Below are positions 1 through 6,510 of a stretch of 13,514 bases of DNA, in pieces (the first letter of the stretch is position 1; every line of letters begins with the position of its first letter). The notes under the pieces are model-generated. The model was not told the origin of the DNA and did no database searches. It saw only the letters and a program-made list of their open reading frames with translations. The position numbers were made by a program, and so were the translations under genes. The DNA is from Candidatus Altimarinota bacterium. Lineage in GTDB: Bacteria > Patescibacteriota > Gracilibacteria > UBA4473. Location of the stretch: the NCBI GenBank assembly GCA_905478675.1, contig CAJQJI010000017.1, positions 1-13,514 of the forward strand, given 5' to 3'.

Positions 1-326
1 GCCTGCTGTGACTTATTTCCAAATTTAAATTGAGAAGCTATCCGTTCCCAGGCATGAGGAAAAAGCAACGTTAGACCAAAAAAGAGCACAATACCGCCAG
101 ACAACCATTTCCACACACTTGGCGGCACATTAATTAAAGCCGTACTCGCCTTTAATATTAAAGAAAACAACACCACCGATAAGGCTAAAGACGTGGTTAT
201 CACATACGGTCTTAAAGGGTTTTTATCGGCTAAGCTTCCCCCAATAATAACCGGTAACAACGGCAACACACACGGGGCTAAAATAGTTAGCACGCCCCCT
301 AGCAACGAGAGTAAAACATATTCCAT
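1..326 (-). CDS. CcdA/DsbD-type transmembrane electron carrier, partial
   Basis: The reverse strand opens with ATG at 326 and reads through to the window edge without a stop, so only the first 108 residues are visible and the C-terminus is missing. The N-terminal membrane segment contains LTILAPCVLPLLPVIIGGSL, the Pro-Cys-Pro hallmark of CcdA and of the DsbD beta domain, whose conserved cysteine takes part in moving electrons from cytoplasmic thioredoxin across the membrane. Two further hydrophobic segments follow, at about residues 42-58 and 73-92. The second redox cysteine expected in a later helix lies outside the window. The gene follows a thioredoxin-like lipoprotein gene on the same strand, which supports a shared thiol-redox role. 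No Shine-Dalgarno sequence precedes the ATG. Family assignment is firm. Whether its main client is cytochrome maturation or another thiol protein cannot be told from this fragment. Confidence 0.85.
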   Translation of the reverse strand, partial: MEYVLLSLLGGVLTILAPCVLPLLPVIIGGSLADKNPLRPYVITTSLALSVVLFSLILKASTALINVPPSVWKWLSGGIVLFFGLTLLFPHAWERIASQFKFGNKSQQ

Positions 327-336
327 CTAAGATTAC

Positions 337-371
337 TAAAAAATAAAACACGCTCACCTTAAAGGTCGAGC
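337..371 (-). terminator. Probable intrinsic terminator between lipoprotein and CcdA-like genes
   Basis: Read on the minus strand, the hairpin GCTC-G-ACCT / AGGT-GAGC (positions 371 to 352) has a single bulged G and a three-base loop. It is followed by GTG and then a T-rich run (TTTTATTTTTT) down to about 337. This is the layout of a rho-independent terminator. It lies 33 bases after the lipoprotein stop and 11 bases before the CcdA-like start. It may end or attenuate transcription between the two genes, in which case the CcdA-like gene would need its own promoter or rely on readthrough. Confidence 0.6.
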
Positions 372-403
372 ACCGCTAGCACTACTAATGACCGTAATCT
401 AGG

Positions 404-1084
404 CTACTGAAAAATGAAAAGTAAATCTTCTTTCGTAAGGCGCTCACTTGGCCGTGGCCCCATAAGTTCCCCAACCCCAGTGAGCATCATAGCCCAGCCC
501 GCCTCTGGAATTTTCATTTCTTCTACTAACGCTTTATTTTCGTCAAAATCCGCCATTAAAATCAACGCATTTTTTTCAGCAAACACCATGGCATCAGCTC
601 TTAACCCGGCTTCCCACGTGGCACATTCCTCACAAGACTCAGACGTAAAGTAGATAATCGCTGGCTTAACGCCTTTGGTTTGAGTGTATAAATCTTCAGA
701 ATAAGTTCTAAATTCTAAACCTGTTTTATTCGTACTCGCTGCATTTTGTGCCCGGGCTATGCCTCGGGCTTCAGACTCGGCTACTTCCGAGGCTTCCATC
801 GCCATAGCGACCGCTAATTTTTCGCCTTCTTCTGCCGCTTGAACACTATCGGCATCTAGATTATCTATGACCTCTACAAACTGCGGCGTCCCATCCGCTG
901 GAAGGGCTCCTAACGCTTTATCAAAAGCATCCTCATCATCAATACTCGTATTAAAAGTTGGCCGTTCCACTTCATTTTCTACAGGCACAACCGGTTCAGG
1001 AATTTCTATCACCACTGGATCTTTTTTACCACACCCAGCCAACACCAGCATAAGGACAAATAAAAGCGAGAATGATTTTTTCAT
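404..1084 (-). CDS. Thioredoxin-like lipoprotein with CEEC motif
   Basis: This 226-residue protein begins with a lysine pair, a hydrophobic stretch and the lipobox L15-A-G-C18, so it should be exported and lipidated at Cys18. Residues 20-135 are acidic and alanine-rich with no domain I recognise, probably a spacer or stalk. A thioredoxin-like domain follows: a beta strand, PAIIYFTSES (141-150), leads into the redox motif Cys151-Glu-Glu-Cys154. A helix and a second strand, ALILMADFDENKAL (173-186), resemble the DsbD gamma domain. The usual cis-proline position opposite the active site seems to read Gly196-Trp197 rather than Gly-Pro, which is unusual. The CcdA-like membrane protein encoded just downstream is the natural electron donor, making the pair a split DsbD. 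The start is the only one that gives a signal peptide. The thioredoxin fold is well supported. The physiological target is unknown. Confidence 0.85.
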   Translation of the reverse strand: MKKSFSLLFVLMLVLAGCGKKDPVVIEIPEPVVPVENEVERPTFNTSIDDEDAFDKALGALPADGTPQFVEVIDNLDADSVQAAEEGEKLAVAMAMEASEVAESEARGIARAQNAASTNKTGLEFRTYSEDLYTQTKGVKPAIIYFTSESCEECATWEAGLRADAMVFAEKNALILMADFDENKALVEEMKIPEAGWAMMLTGVGELMGPRPSERLTKEDLLFIFQ

Positions 1085-1159
1085 ATAAAGTTAGAGCTAA
1101 TAGAACTTTATCCTAAATACAATGCGGTATCAGACCAAGCGAGAGCCGCTTAAATACAA

Positions 1160-1188
1160 TTTACTCAGTAGGTGAAATATGTTATAAT
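1160..1188 (+). promoter_or_regulatory. Sigma70-type promoter giving a leaderless transcript
   Basis: A perfect -10 box TATAAT lies at 1183-1188, preceded by TTTACT at 1160-1165 (4 of 6 matches to the -35 consensus) with a 17-base spacer. The ATG of the small protein begins 6 bases after the -10 box, at 1195. Transcription would therefore start at or within a base or two of the start codon. There is no room for a ribosome binding site. It lies in the 110-base region between divergent genes. Confidence 0.7.
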
Positions 1189-1194
1189 AACCTA

Positions 1195-1338
1195 ATGCCT
1201 AAAATAACTATAAAGCGGAAAGCCGAAATTTTATCAGAAGTTAGACGAAAAACGACTGATAACTTTCATACGTCTATGCAAGGCAAAGATATTCAGGTCG
1301 CTGAAAACGAGCTAGAAAAAGACTTAAAAGACCTATAA
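1195..1338 (+). CDS. Small charged protein, 47 residues, unknown function
   Basis: An ATG directly downstream of a perfect TATAAT box opens a 47-codon frame ending in TAA, 4 bases before the next gene. The product begins MPKITIKRKAEILSEVRRKT and is rich in Lys, Arg, Glu and Asp: basic in the first half and acidic in the second (the C-terminus is ENELEKDLKDL). It has no cysteine, signal peptide or membrane segment and is probably helical. I do not recognise the family. Its position as first gene after the promoter and its tight spacing to the next start argue that it is translated. The alternative is that this stretch is only a leader for the downstream gene. Confidence 0.55.
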   Translation: MPKITIKRKAEILSEVRRKTTDNFHTSMQGKDIQVAENELEKDLKDL

Positions 1339-1342
1339 AAAA

Positions 1343-2857
1343 ATGCCTGAAAACATCAACCAAACTGACGTACAAACGACTCTTGCAAAAAAAATAGAAA
1401 ACCAAGAAGCACTTAAAAACGCTGAAGAGCTAAAAGATGTCGCTTTAGCGGAAGGCAACATCCAAGTCTTAAAAAGCATTCTAACTCGCGAAGAGGGCGA
1501 AGACGAAGCCGAACACGCCGCTGAACAAGCCGCACTTAAAACTGCGATTGAAGAAACCGCCGTAGCCCATGAAGCCGAAGGAGTTACGCCGACGCTTATT
1601 CGCATGTGGATTTATGGCGAAGATATTGATAACTCCCTTGATGCCCTTGGGGAACTTAGTGTCGACTCTTATTCGTCCATTTTAAGTAGCCCTGAGGCGA
1701 CTCAAATAGTACAAAAAATTGCACGACAACTTGAAATCGACATTGGTGATGGAGGTGACAATGAAGACGGTGTTGATGGCAAATACGGTGCCCTAACCAC
1801 TGAAGCCGTTGGAAAAATACAAGAGGCTCTCATCAAAGCGGGGCTATTGCCCGCTACGATGGAAAATGGGAATTCAAACCAAGACGGAAAATTTGGAAAA
1901 AGAACTTTAGCGGCCCTTCGTGGTGCAGTTAAAACAGAAGAAGCGGCTGAAGCCGTGAAAGCGGTTGCGGATGTGACGCCCGCTGAGGGCCCTGTAGTAG
2001 CCCCTGCTCCGGTTGATGGTCCAGCTCCAGGAGTAGATGTCACCCCAAAGGACCCTCGGATTGAAGCTTTCGGGGAAAGCCTGGCAGACGACATTAAAGG
2101 CATAGAGTACGTTGACGGTCAGTTCGTTCACCTACTCGGCGAAACCGAAGCCGGAACAAACGTTTACGGCCCTAATGGGGAAGCCGATACGGCTGACGCT
2201 CGCACACAGCTTGAAGCCTTCAATAATCGAGTACTAACTAGCCATGGTGTTGAAATGGGACGCTTCCGTGGCCTAGAAGCGTATGTCATGTCAGGACACC
2301 CGAACCAAGGTCTTCAAATCGCAGAACTCCAAGAACTGGCGACTCCGGCCGAACGCTTAACTCGTTTTAATGAGTGGAAAACGAACCTTGAATCGCCCGT
2401 TGAAGGGCCAGCACCTGCTGAAGTTAACGAAACACGTGTAAGCGAACTTGTAACCCAAAGAGCCGCTATCTTTGAAGCGAGAATGCCAGAGTTTCACAGA
2501 CAGTTAAACCAAATTGCTCCCATCATCCCCGATTCATTACCCGCAGACGTTCGCGAGGCCCTACAAACACAATGGGATAGTTTGGTTGCTGCTGATAATA
2601 TTTTGACGTCTGATAACGTAGCGTATGTTCGACAATTACAAGTTATTAGTACTGCCTACAACGAAGGCGGCCTAGAGGCCCTGAAAAATTTGGGAGACGA
2701 ACACTACAATAATCTTATGAGAATGAGTCCTGAGAGTGAACACACTCGGGCAACCACTGAATTATTTATACTCGAAAGAGCTGCTGCCCCTATTACTCAG
2801 GACTTTAAAGCGCGGCTTAGTTTTGCAAAAGCCACAAATACATTACCGCCTGCTTAA
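1343..2857 (+). CDS. Protein with two peptidoglycan-binding-like repeats, unknown function
   Basis: This 504-residue acidic protein starts 4 bases after the small upstream gene, so the two are probably cotranscribed. Residues 1-75 are charged and likely helical. At about residues 122-163 and 159-196 there are two overlapping repeats resembling the PG_binding_1 fold: DGVDGKYGALTTEAV and DGKFGKRTLAAL fit the usual D-G-x-F/Y-G-x-x-T-x-x-A-hydrophobic pattern. The first is preceded by an aspartate-rich loop (DIGDGGDNEDG) that could bind a metal ion. A Pro/Ala/Val linker (212-235) joins to a C-terminal half, residues 236-504, with no domain I know. There is no signal peptide or transmembrane segment, which is odd for a wall-binding protein. 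It may act in the cytoplasm or leave by an unusual route, or the repeats may serve another binding role. Function is not assigned. Confidence 0.85.
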   Translation: MPENINQTDVQTTLAKKIENQEALKNAEELKDVALAEGNIQVLKSILTREEGEDEAEHAAEQAALKTAIEETAVAHEAEGVTPTLIRMWIYGEDIDNSLDALGELSVDSYSSILSSPEATQIVQKIARQLEIDIGDGGDNEDGVDGKYGALTTEAVGKIQEALIKAGLLPATMENGNSNQDGKFGKRTLAALRGAVKTEEAAEAVKAVADVTPAEGPVVAPAPVDGPAPGVDVTPKDPRIEAFGESLADDIKGIEYVDGQFVHLLGETEAGTNVYGPNGEADTADARTQLEAFNNRVLTSHGVEMGRFRGLEAYVMSGHPNQGLQIAELQELATPAERLTRFNEWKTNLESPVEGPAPAEVNETRVSELVTQRAAIFEARMPEFHRQLNQIAPIIPDSLPADVREALQTQWDSLVAADNILTSDNVAYVRQLQVISTAYNEGGLEALKNLGDEHYNNLMRMSPESEHTRATTELFILERAAAPITQDFKARLSFAKATNTLPPA

Positions 2858-2904
2858 GAAAAGTATTTTGACATTCTTCAATGGTGATTTAGCCTTTATG
2901 AAGT

Positions 2905-3687
2905 ATGAAACCATTTGCCCAACATCACTTCATTACCGTCCAAAACCTTAAAACACATTTTATGCGTTTTGGCGACAGCCAGAACAAAGTTATTTTTTTA
3001 CATGGCTGGGGCGGGAATACCGATAGTTTTTTTAAACTGGCCCTAGAGCTCAGTGAAAAACGCCCAGACCTAGAACTAATCGTACTCGATTATCCTGGAT
3101 TTGGTTTAACCGACGCGCCTGCCCCGTCCGGTTGGGACACGCATCATTACGCTGATTGGGTTAAAGCTTTTTGTGATGAACTCAATATTAAAGAAGCCAA
3201 TTTTTACGTGCACTCATTTGGCGGACGTATTTTAACGCGCCTGATAAATAAACACCCAGAACTCGGGAAAAAACTGGTTTTTACAGGCGCTGCCGGCATT
3301 AAATGGCCCCTTTCAATGCGCCAAAAAATTTCGGTCAAACTCAGTAAAATCATTCCAAAAGCCAAACACTCAAAAACACAAAGACTCCAAAATCTTATTG
3401 TAACAAAAGTCTTTGGCGCACGCGACTGGGGTAACGTTGACCCTGCTTTAAAAACAACGCTTACCAAGGTTTTAGCCGAAGCAGACTTTCGAGATGATTT
3501 AAAAAATATTAAACAAGAAAGCCTAATTTTGTGGGGAGAAAAAGACACCATTACGCCACTTAAATCTGGTGAAATTTACGCGCAGAAAATCCCGAATAAT
3601 CACTTTAAAACCTTTAAAACGGGCAGACACGGTATTCACCATACCCACCGTGATGAGATAGTGACGGAACTAGCAAAGTTTTTGTAA
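2905..3687 (+). CDS. Alpha/beta-hydrolase fold protein
   Basis: The 260-residue product has the core of an alpha/beta hydrolase. The oxyanion-hole motif HGWGG is at 33-37 and the strand LIVLDYPGFGLTD at 58-70. The nucleophile elbow V-H-S104-F-G-G is at 102-107, a probable acid is in GEKD (Asp214), and the catalytic His is in GRHGIHH (His242). The first glycine of the usual G-x-S-x-G elbow is Val102, a tolerated but less common variant. A cap region between residues 135 and 195 is lysine-rich. There is no signal peptide, so the protein is probably cytoplasmic. It lies 47 bases after the preceding gene and 77 bases before the MurF-like gene. Substrates of this superfamily cannot be read from sequence; context hints at an envelope precursor. 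The ATG at 2905 is the first in frame near the start of homology, without a Shine-Dalgarno sequence. Confidence 0.9.
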   Translation: MKPFAQHHFITVQNLKTHFMRFGDSQNKVIFLHGWGGNTDSFFKLALELSEKRPDLELIVLDYPGFGLTDAPAPSGWDTHHYADWVKAFCDELNIKEANFYVHSFGGRILTRLINKHPELGKKLVFTGAAGIKWPLSMRQKISVKLSKIIPKAKHSKTQRLQNLIVTKVFGARDWGNVDPALKTTLTKVLAEADFRDDLKNIKQESLILWGEKDTITPLKSGEIYAQKIPNNHFKTFKTGRHGIHHTHRDEIVTELAKFL

Positions 3688-3729
3688 CGCGCCTCTTTGC
3701 TATTTTGGGGATCAAGGACTAAGTCTGAG

Positions 3730-3757
3730 ATGACAGCCGCTTATTTAGAGATAGACT
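3730..3757 (+). promoter_or_regulatory. Probable promoter of the MurF-like operon, leaderless
   Basis: ATGACA at 3730-3735 matches the -35 consensus at 5 of 6 positions, and TAGACT at 3752-3757 matches the -10 consensus at 4 of 6, with a 16-base spacer. The ATG at 3765 begins 7 bases after the -10 element, so the mRNA would start at or next to the start codon. An AGGG lies only 3 bases before the ATG, too close for a normal Shine-Dalgarno sequence. Confidence 0.5.
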
Positions 3758-3764
3758 AGGGCTG

Positions 3765-5282
3765 ATGCCCTATTTTGAAACTGTTTTGGCTCTCGTGCTC
3801 CTCACACTTGGAATTCGCACCCTTAGTTGGCATTTACAGTGCTGGCAGCTACGCGAGTATCGCTTAGACCGAATGCGCGCTTGGTTGCACACTAAAGACG
3901 GAGCGCAGTATTTCATGCCTTGGTTTTTCAAAGGCTTATTACCACGCCCAAAATTAAGTGGAAGAGTTATTTTAATTACCCTTCTGACCTTAATTTCATC
4001 TATTTCAGTCTTTTTTCTTTCACTCGTTTTAATTGAAGCTGTTATTCCAGATTGGTGTCATGCAGACTTAAGTGCCTGCCCCCAATACGGTTTTATCGCT
4101 CAATGGGGTGTCTTGCTTTCACTCTTCCTCGGAGAAAGAACACTGTGGTTTTGTACTGCCCTAGCGGTATTAGTATCAGACATTCCGGTAAAACTAAAAA
4201 AGCAACACTTGTTTCACCAAGCCGGAAAAATTGTACGCCAAGGCAACCCCAATATTACGCGGATTGGGATTACCGGAAGTTACGGTAAATCTTCAACCAA
4301 AGAATTACTCGTACACCTACTACAATCTGAATTTGGCAAAGACGCCGTGCTGTATAATCCTGCCAACGAAAACACCGAAGTGGCGATTGCTCGCTTAATT
4401 CTGGCCCATCAAAAGTTCTTTAAAAAAACAGAAAAGCCTCAATTTTTAGTGATTGAAACCGGCGCTTACCGCAAAGGCGAAATTGCCACAGTCACCAAAA
4501 TGATTCAACCGCAGTACGCTATTTTAACCGGATTAAATCAGCAACACGTTGAATTATTTGGTTCGATTGAACGTACGCGGGACGCTAAATTTGAACTAGC
4601 TGAAGGCACGAGTAAAACCGTTTTCTTTAATGGAGATAACGCTTATTTAAAGGCGATCTTTAAAGATCGTAAAATCACGGCCAACCATGTACCGATTAGT
4701 TTTCAAGCGGCTCAGAACTTAAAATCTTCGACACACAAAACTCAGTTTGAAATTTATGGTGAAAAATTCACCTTGCCCTGGCCCGGTGAGTTCTTTGTTC
4801 ATAATGCCTTATTAGCTTTAGAACTGTGCCGGGAACTCGGACTTTCTCCAAGCACCCTTGCCAAGCATTTAAACACGCTTCCACCGCTTAAAAGAGCCCT
4901 TAGTTTAACTACACACCCGCAAGGATTCACGCTTCTGCGAGACACCTATTCAGCAAACCCTGATGGGGTCTTAAGCGCAATTGAGCATTTAAAAAACTTC
5001 CCTGGAAAACGCATTTTTGTTTCTATTCCGTTACGAGAACTTGGCGGCCATGCCGAAAGCGTGCACCAACAAATCTTCGAAGCCCTTCACGCAATTAAGG
5101 CCGAAGTGTACTGGGAAAAAACAGATTTCGCTGAACTAGGAAAAAAGGTTCTCGGAAAAAACTTTCACCTCCTTGAGGGCGATATAAATACGTTTAAAAT
5201 GCGAATCAAGACTTTAAAAAAAGAAGACGTCGTTCTTTTGGAATCGAAGCTATCAAAAAAAATAACTAACTTATTTAAGTAA
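3765..5282 (+). CDS. Membrane-anchored MurF-like amide ligase
   Basis: This 505-residue protein joins an N-terminal membrane region to a Mur ligase. Hydrophobic segments are at about residues 4-20, 68-93 and 112-138. The ATP-binding loop GITGSYGKSSTKE (168-180) is of the MurF kind. Family signposts follow in order: NENTEVA (201-207), ETGAYRKGEI (231-240), His261 and Lys275 in the H-x12-RDAKFEL region (the candidate carbamylated lysine), NGDN (289-292), HNALLALEL (346-354) and DTYSANPDG (393-401), the counterpart of DSYNANP in MurF. The C-terminal domain keeps PLRELGGHAE, but the usual KGSR-like segment near the end reads ESKLSK. Ordinary MurF is soluble and about 450 residues long, adding D-Ala-D-Ala to the UDP-MurNAc peptide. 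A membrane anchor suggests work on a lipid-linked or membrane-proximal substrate. It is followed after 10 bases by an aminotransferase gene. Confidence 0.88.
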   Translation: MPYFETVLALVLLTLGIRTLSWHLQCWQLREYRLDRMRAWLHTKDGAQYFMPWFFKGLLPRPKLSGRVILITLLTLISSISVFFLSLVLIEAVIPDWCHADLSACPQYGFIAQWGVLLSLFLGERTLWFCTALAVLVSDIPVKLKKQHLFHQAGKIVRQGNPNITRIGITGSYGKSSTKELLVHLLQSEFGKDAVLYNPANENTEVAIARLILAHQKFFKKTEKPQFLVIETGAYRKGEIATVTKMIQPQYAILTGLNQQHVELFGSIERTRDAKFELAEGTSKTVFFNGDNAYLKAIFKDRKITANHVPISFQAAQNLKSSTHKTQFEIYGEKFTLPWPGEFFVHNALLALELCRELGLSPSTLAKHLNTLPPLKRALSLTTHPQGFTLLRDTYSANPDGVLSAIEHLKNFPGKRIFVSIPLRELGGHAESVHQQIFEALHAIKAEVYWEKTDFAELGKKVLGKNFHLLEGDINTFKMRIKTLKKEDVVLLESKLSKKITNLFK

Positions 5283-5292
5283 ACAGGCCTCT

Positions 5293-6498
5293 ATGAAACT
5301 TGTCTCAAACCAAATTAATCCGCACTTCACCTTTGTTGATAGTTTGCACGCATTGGGTTCGTTGTTGATTGGAAAATCAAACCAACGTCTTGATTTTATT
5401 TTTGAACAATATTTTTGTACGAAAAATATTGTATTCACTAATACCGCTCGTTCGGCTTTAGGGTTAATTTGCGATACCGTTCGTCCTGATCCAGACAAAA
5501 AAATTGCGATCCCGGCCTTTGTTTGCGCCGTTGTTGCGACCCCCTTTTTACAACGTGGCTATGAAATTGAATGGATTGAAACCGATGAAAATGGATTAAT
5601 AGATCCCGAAGATTTTGAGCGCAAAGCCGCCCACGTTTCACTCGTTGTTGTGCCTCATGTTTTTGGACAAGCGGCTCCCCTGGCAGAAATTAGCGAGATT
5701 GCTCAACGACACGATATTTTTGTCGTCGAAGACGGGGCCCATTTAATTCGCCAATTTCTCCCCAACTTTAAAATGATGGCAGATGCCCAGATACTAAGTT
5801 TTGGCCGAGAAAAGGTCGTCAGTTGTGTTAGTGGCGGCGCGCTTCTTTGGCCCGATAATTCACCTTTTAAAGAAAAATTTTCAGCGCTGCGGTCTTCGCT
5901 CAAAAAACCAAACCCTGCTTGGATTTTTCGTCATGCCGTACAGCCGCTTATTTTCAGCCTTAGTTTGCCATGGTGGCAACAGGGCGGAAAAATTATTCCG
6001 TGGCTCGCTCGAAAACTTAAAATACTCCCTTTGGCGGTTACTCCAACCGAAAGACTCGGCCGAGAAGATATTAAAATTAGACAATTAGGACTCCCACAAA
6101 AAAGGATACTCGCCCGACAATTAAACTTATGGGACCGTCGCACCATTCATGCGCAAGCCATGGCGCTCGCCTGGGAAGAGGTTTTATCTGCTTTTTTTAA
6201 AGATCAAGCCATTACGATTCCGCCTCTTGCTTTTAGGGTCCTTCTTAAAATGAAAACGCCCTCGCAGAAAGAAGACCTATTGTATACCTTAAAAAAAATG
6301 CAGGCGCCTTATCATCTAAATGATTGGGATGGGGTACCTATTAGTCCAAGTGGTGTTCACTATAAAACTTTTAACTACCGCCCTGGACAGTGCCCAAAAG
6401 CAGAATATTTTGCTCGAACCTACCTGACCTTCCCGACAAACACTCGTACCTTAAAAGCAGACGTAAAAGCTTTTGCTAAATACCTAAAGCCCGCTTAA
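5293..6498 (+). CDS. DegT/DnrJ/EryC1-type PLP aminotransferase
   Basis: The 401-residue product has the layout of sugar aminotransferases of the DegT/DnrJ/EryC1/StrS family. The cofactor pocket begins with TNTARSALGL (49-58). VVEDGAHLI (144-152) supplies Asp147 for the pyridine nitrogen. SFGREKVVSCVSGGAL (169-184) carries the probable Schiff-base Lys174, where typical members read SFHPxKxxTTGEGG. The middle (residues 200-290) diverges from the members I know. Such enzymes usually transfer an amino group to a nucleotide-linked keto sugar. No sugar dehydratase is present in the window, so the substrate is open. The gene starts 10 bases after the MurF-like gene and is surely cotranscribed with it. 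There is no signal peptide. The start at ATG 5293 is preceded only by a weak AGG. Confidence 0.85.
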   Translation: MKLVSNQINPHFTFVDSLHALGSLLIGKSNQRLDFIFEQYFCTKNIVFTNTARSALGLICDTVRPDPDKKIAIPAFVCAVVATPFLQRGYEIEWIETDENGLIDPEDFERKAAHVSLVVVPHVFGQAAPLAEISEIAQRHDIFVVEDGAHLIRQFLPNFKMMADAQILSFGREKVVSCVSGGALLWPDNSPFKEKFSALRSSLKKPNPAWIFRHAVQPLIFSLSLPWWQQGGKIIPWLARKLKILPLAVTPTERLGREDIKIRQLGLPQKRILARQLNLWDRRTIHAQAMALAWEEVLSAFFKDQAITIPPLAFRVLLKMKTPSQKEDLLYTLKKMQAPYHLNDWDGVPISPSGVHYKTFNYRPGQCPKAEYFARTYLTFPTNTRTLKADVKAFAKYLKPA

Positions 6499-6501
6499 AA
6501 T
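6473..6501 (+). promoter_or_regulatory. Possible promoter overlapping the end of the aminotransferase gene
   Basis: TTGCTA at 6473-6478 (4 of 6) and TAAAAT at 6496-6501 (5 of 6) are separated by 17 bases. The -10 box overlaps the TAA stop of the preceding gene, and the ATG at 6511 lies 9 bases further on. The transcript would have no leader or one of about 3 bases. The downstream pair of genes may therefore have its own transcript in addition to readthrough from 3765. Confidence 0.5.
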
Positions 6502-6510
6502 AAGCCTTGA

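Noticed and set aside
1333..2131. Minus-strand open frames opposite the peptidoglycan-binding-like gene
   Set aside because: Ser/Ala-rich translations without motifs are typical antisense shadows. The plus frame has recognisable repeats and tight operon spacing.
2868..2873. Perfect TTGACA hexamer upstream of the hydrolase gene
   Set aside because: No acceptable -10 box lies 15-19 bases downstream. The nearest candidates (TTTATG, TATGAA) are 21-23 bases away and touch the start codon.
2898..2951. Alternative ATG at 2898 upstream of the hydrolase
   Set aside because: It is in a different frame, continues only briefly, and its product shows no similarity to the hydrolase fold.
3688..3764. Terminator or small RNA between the hydrolase and MurF-like genes
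   Set aside because: Only very short pairings (such as GACT/AGTC) were seen, with no T run after them.
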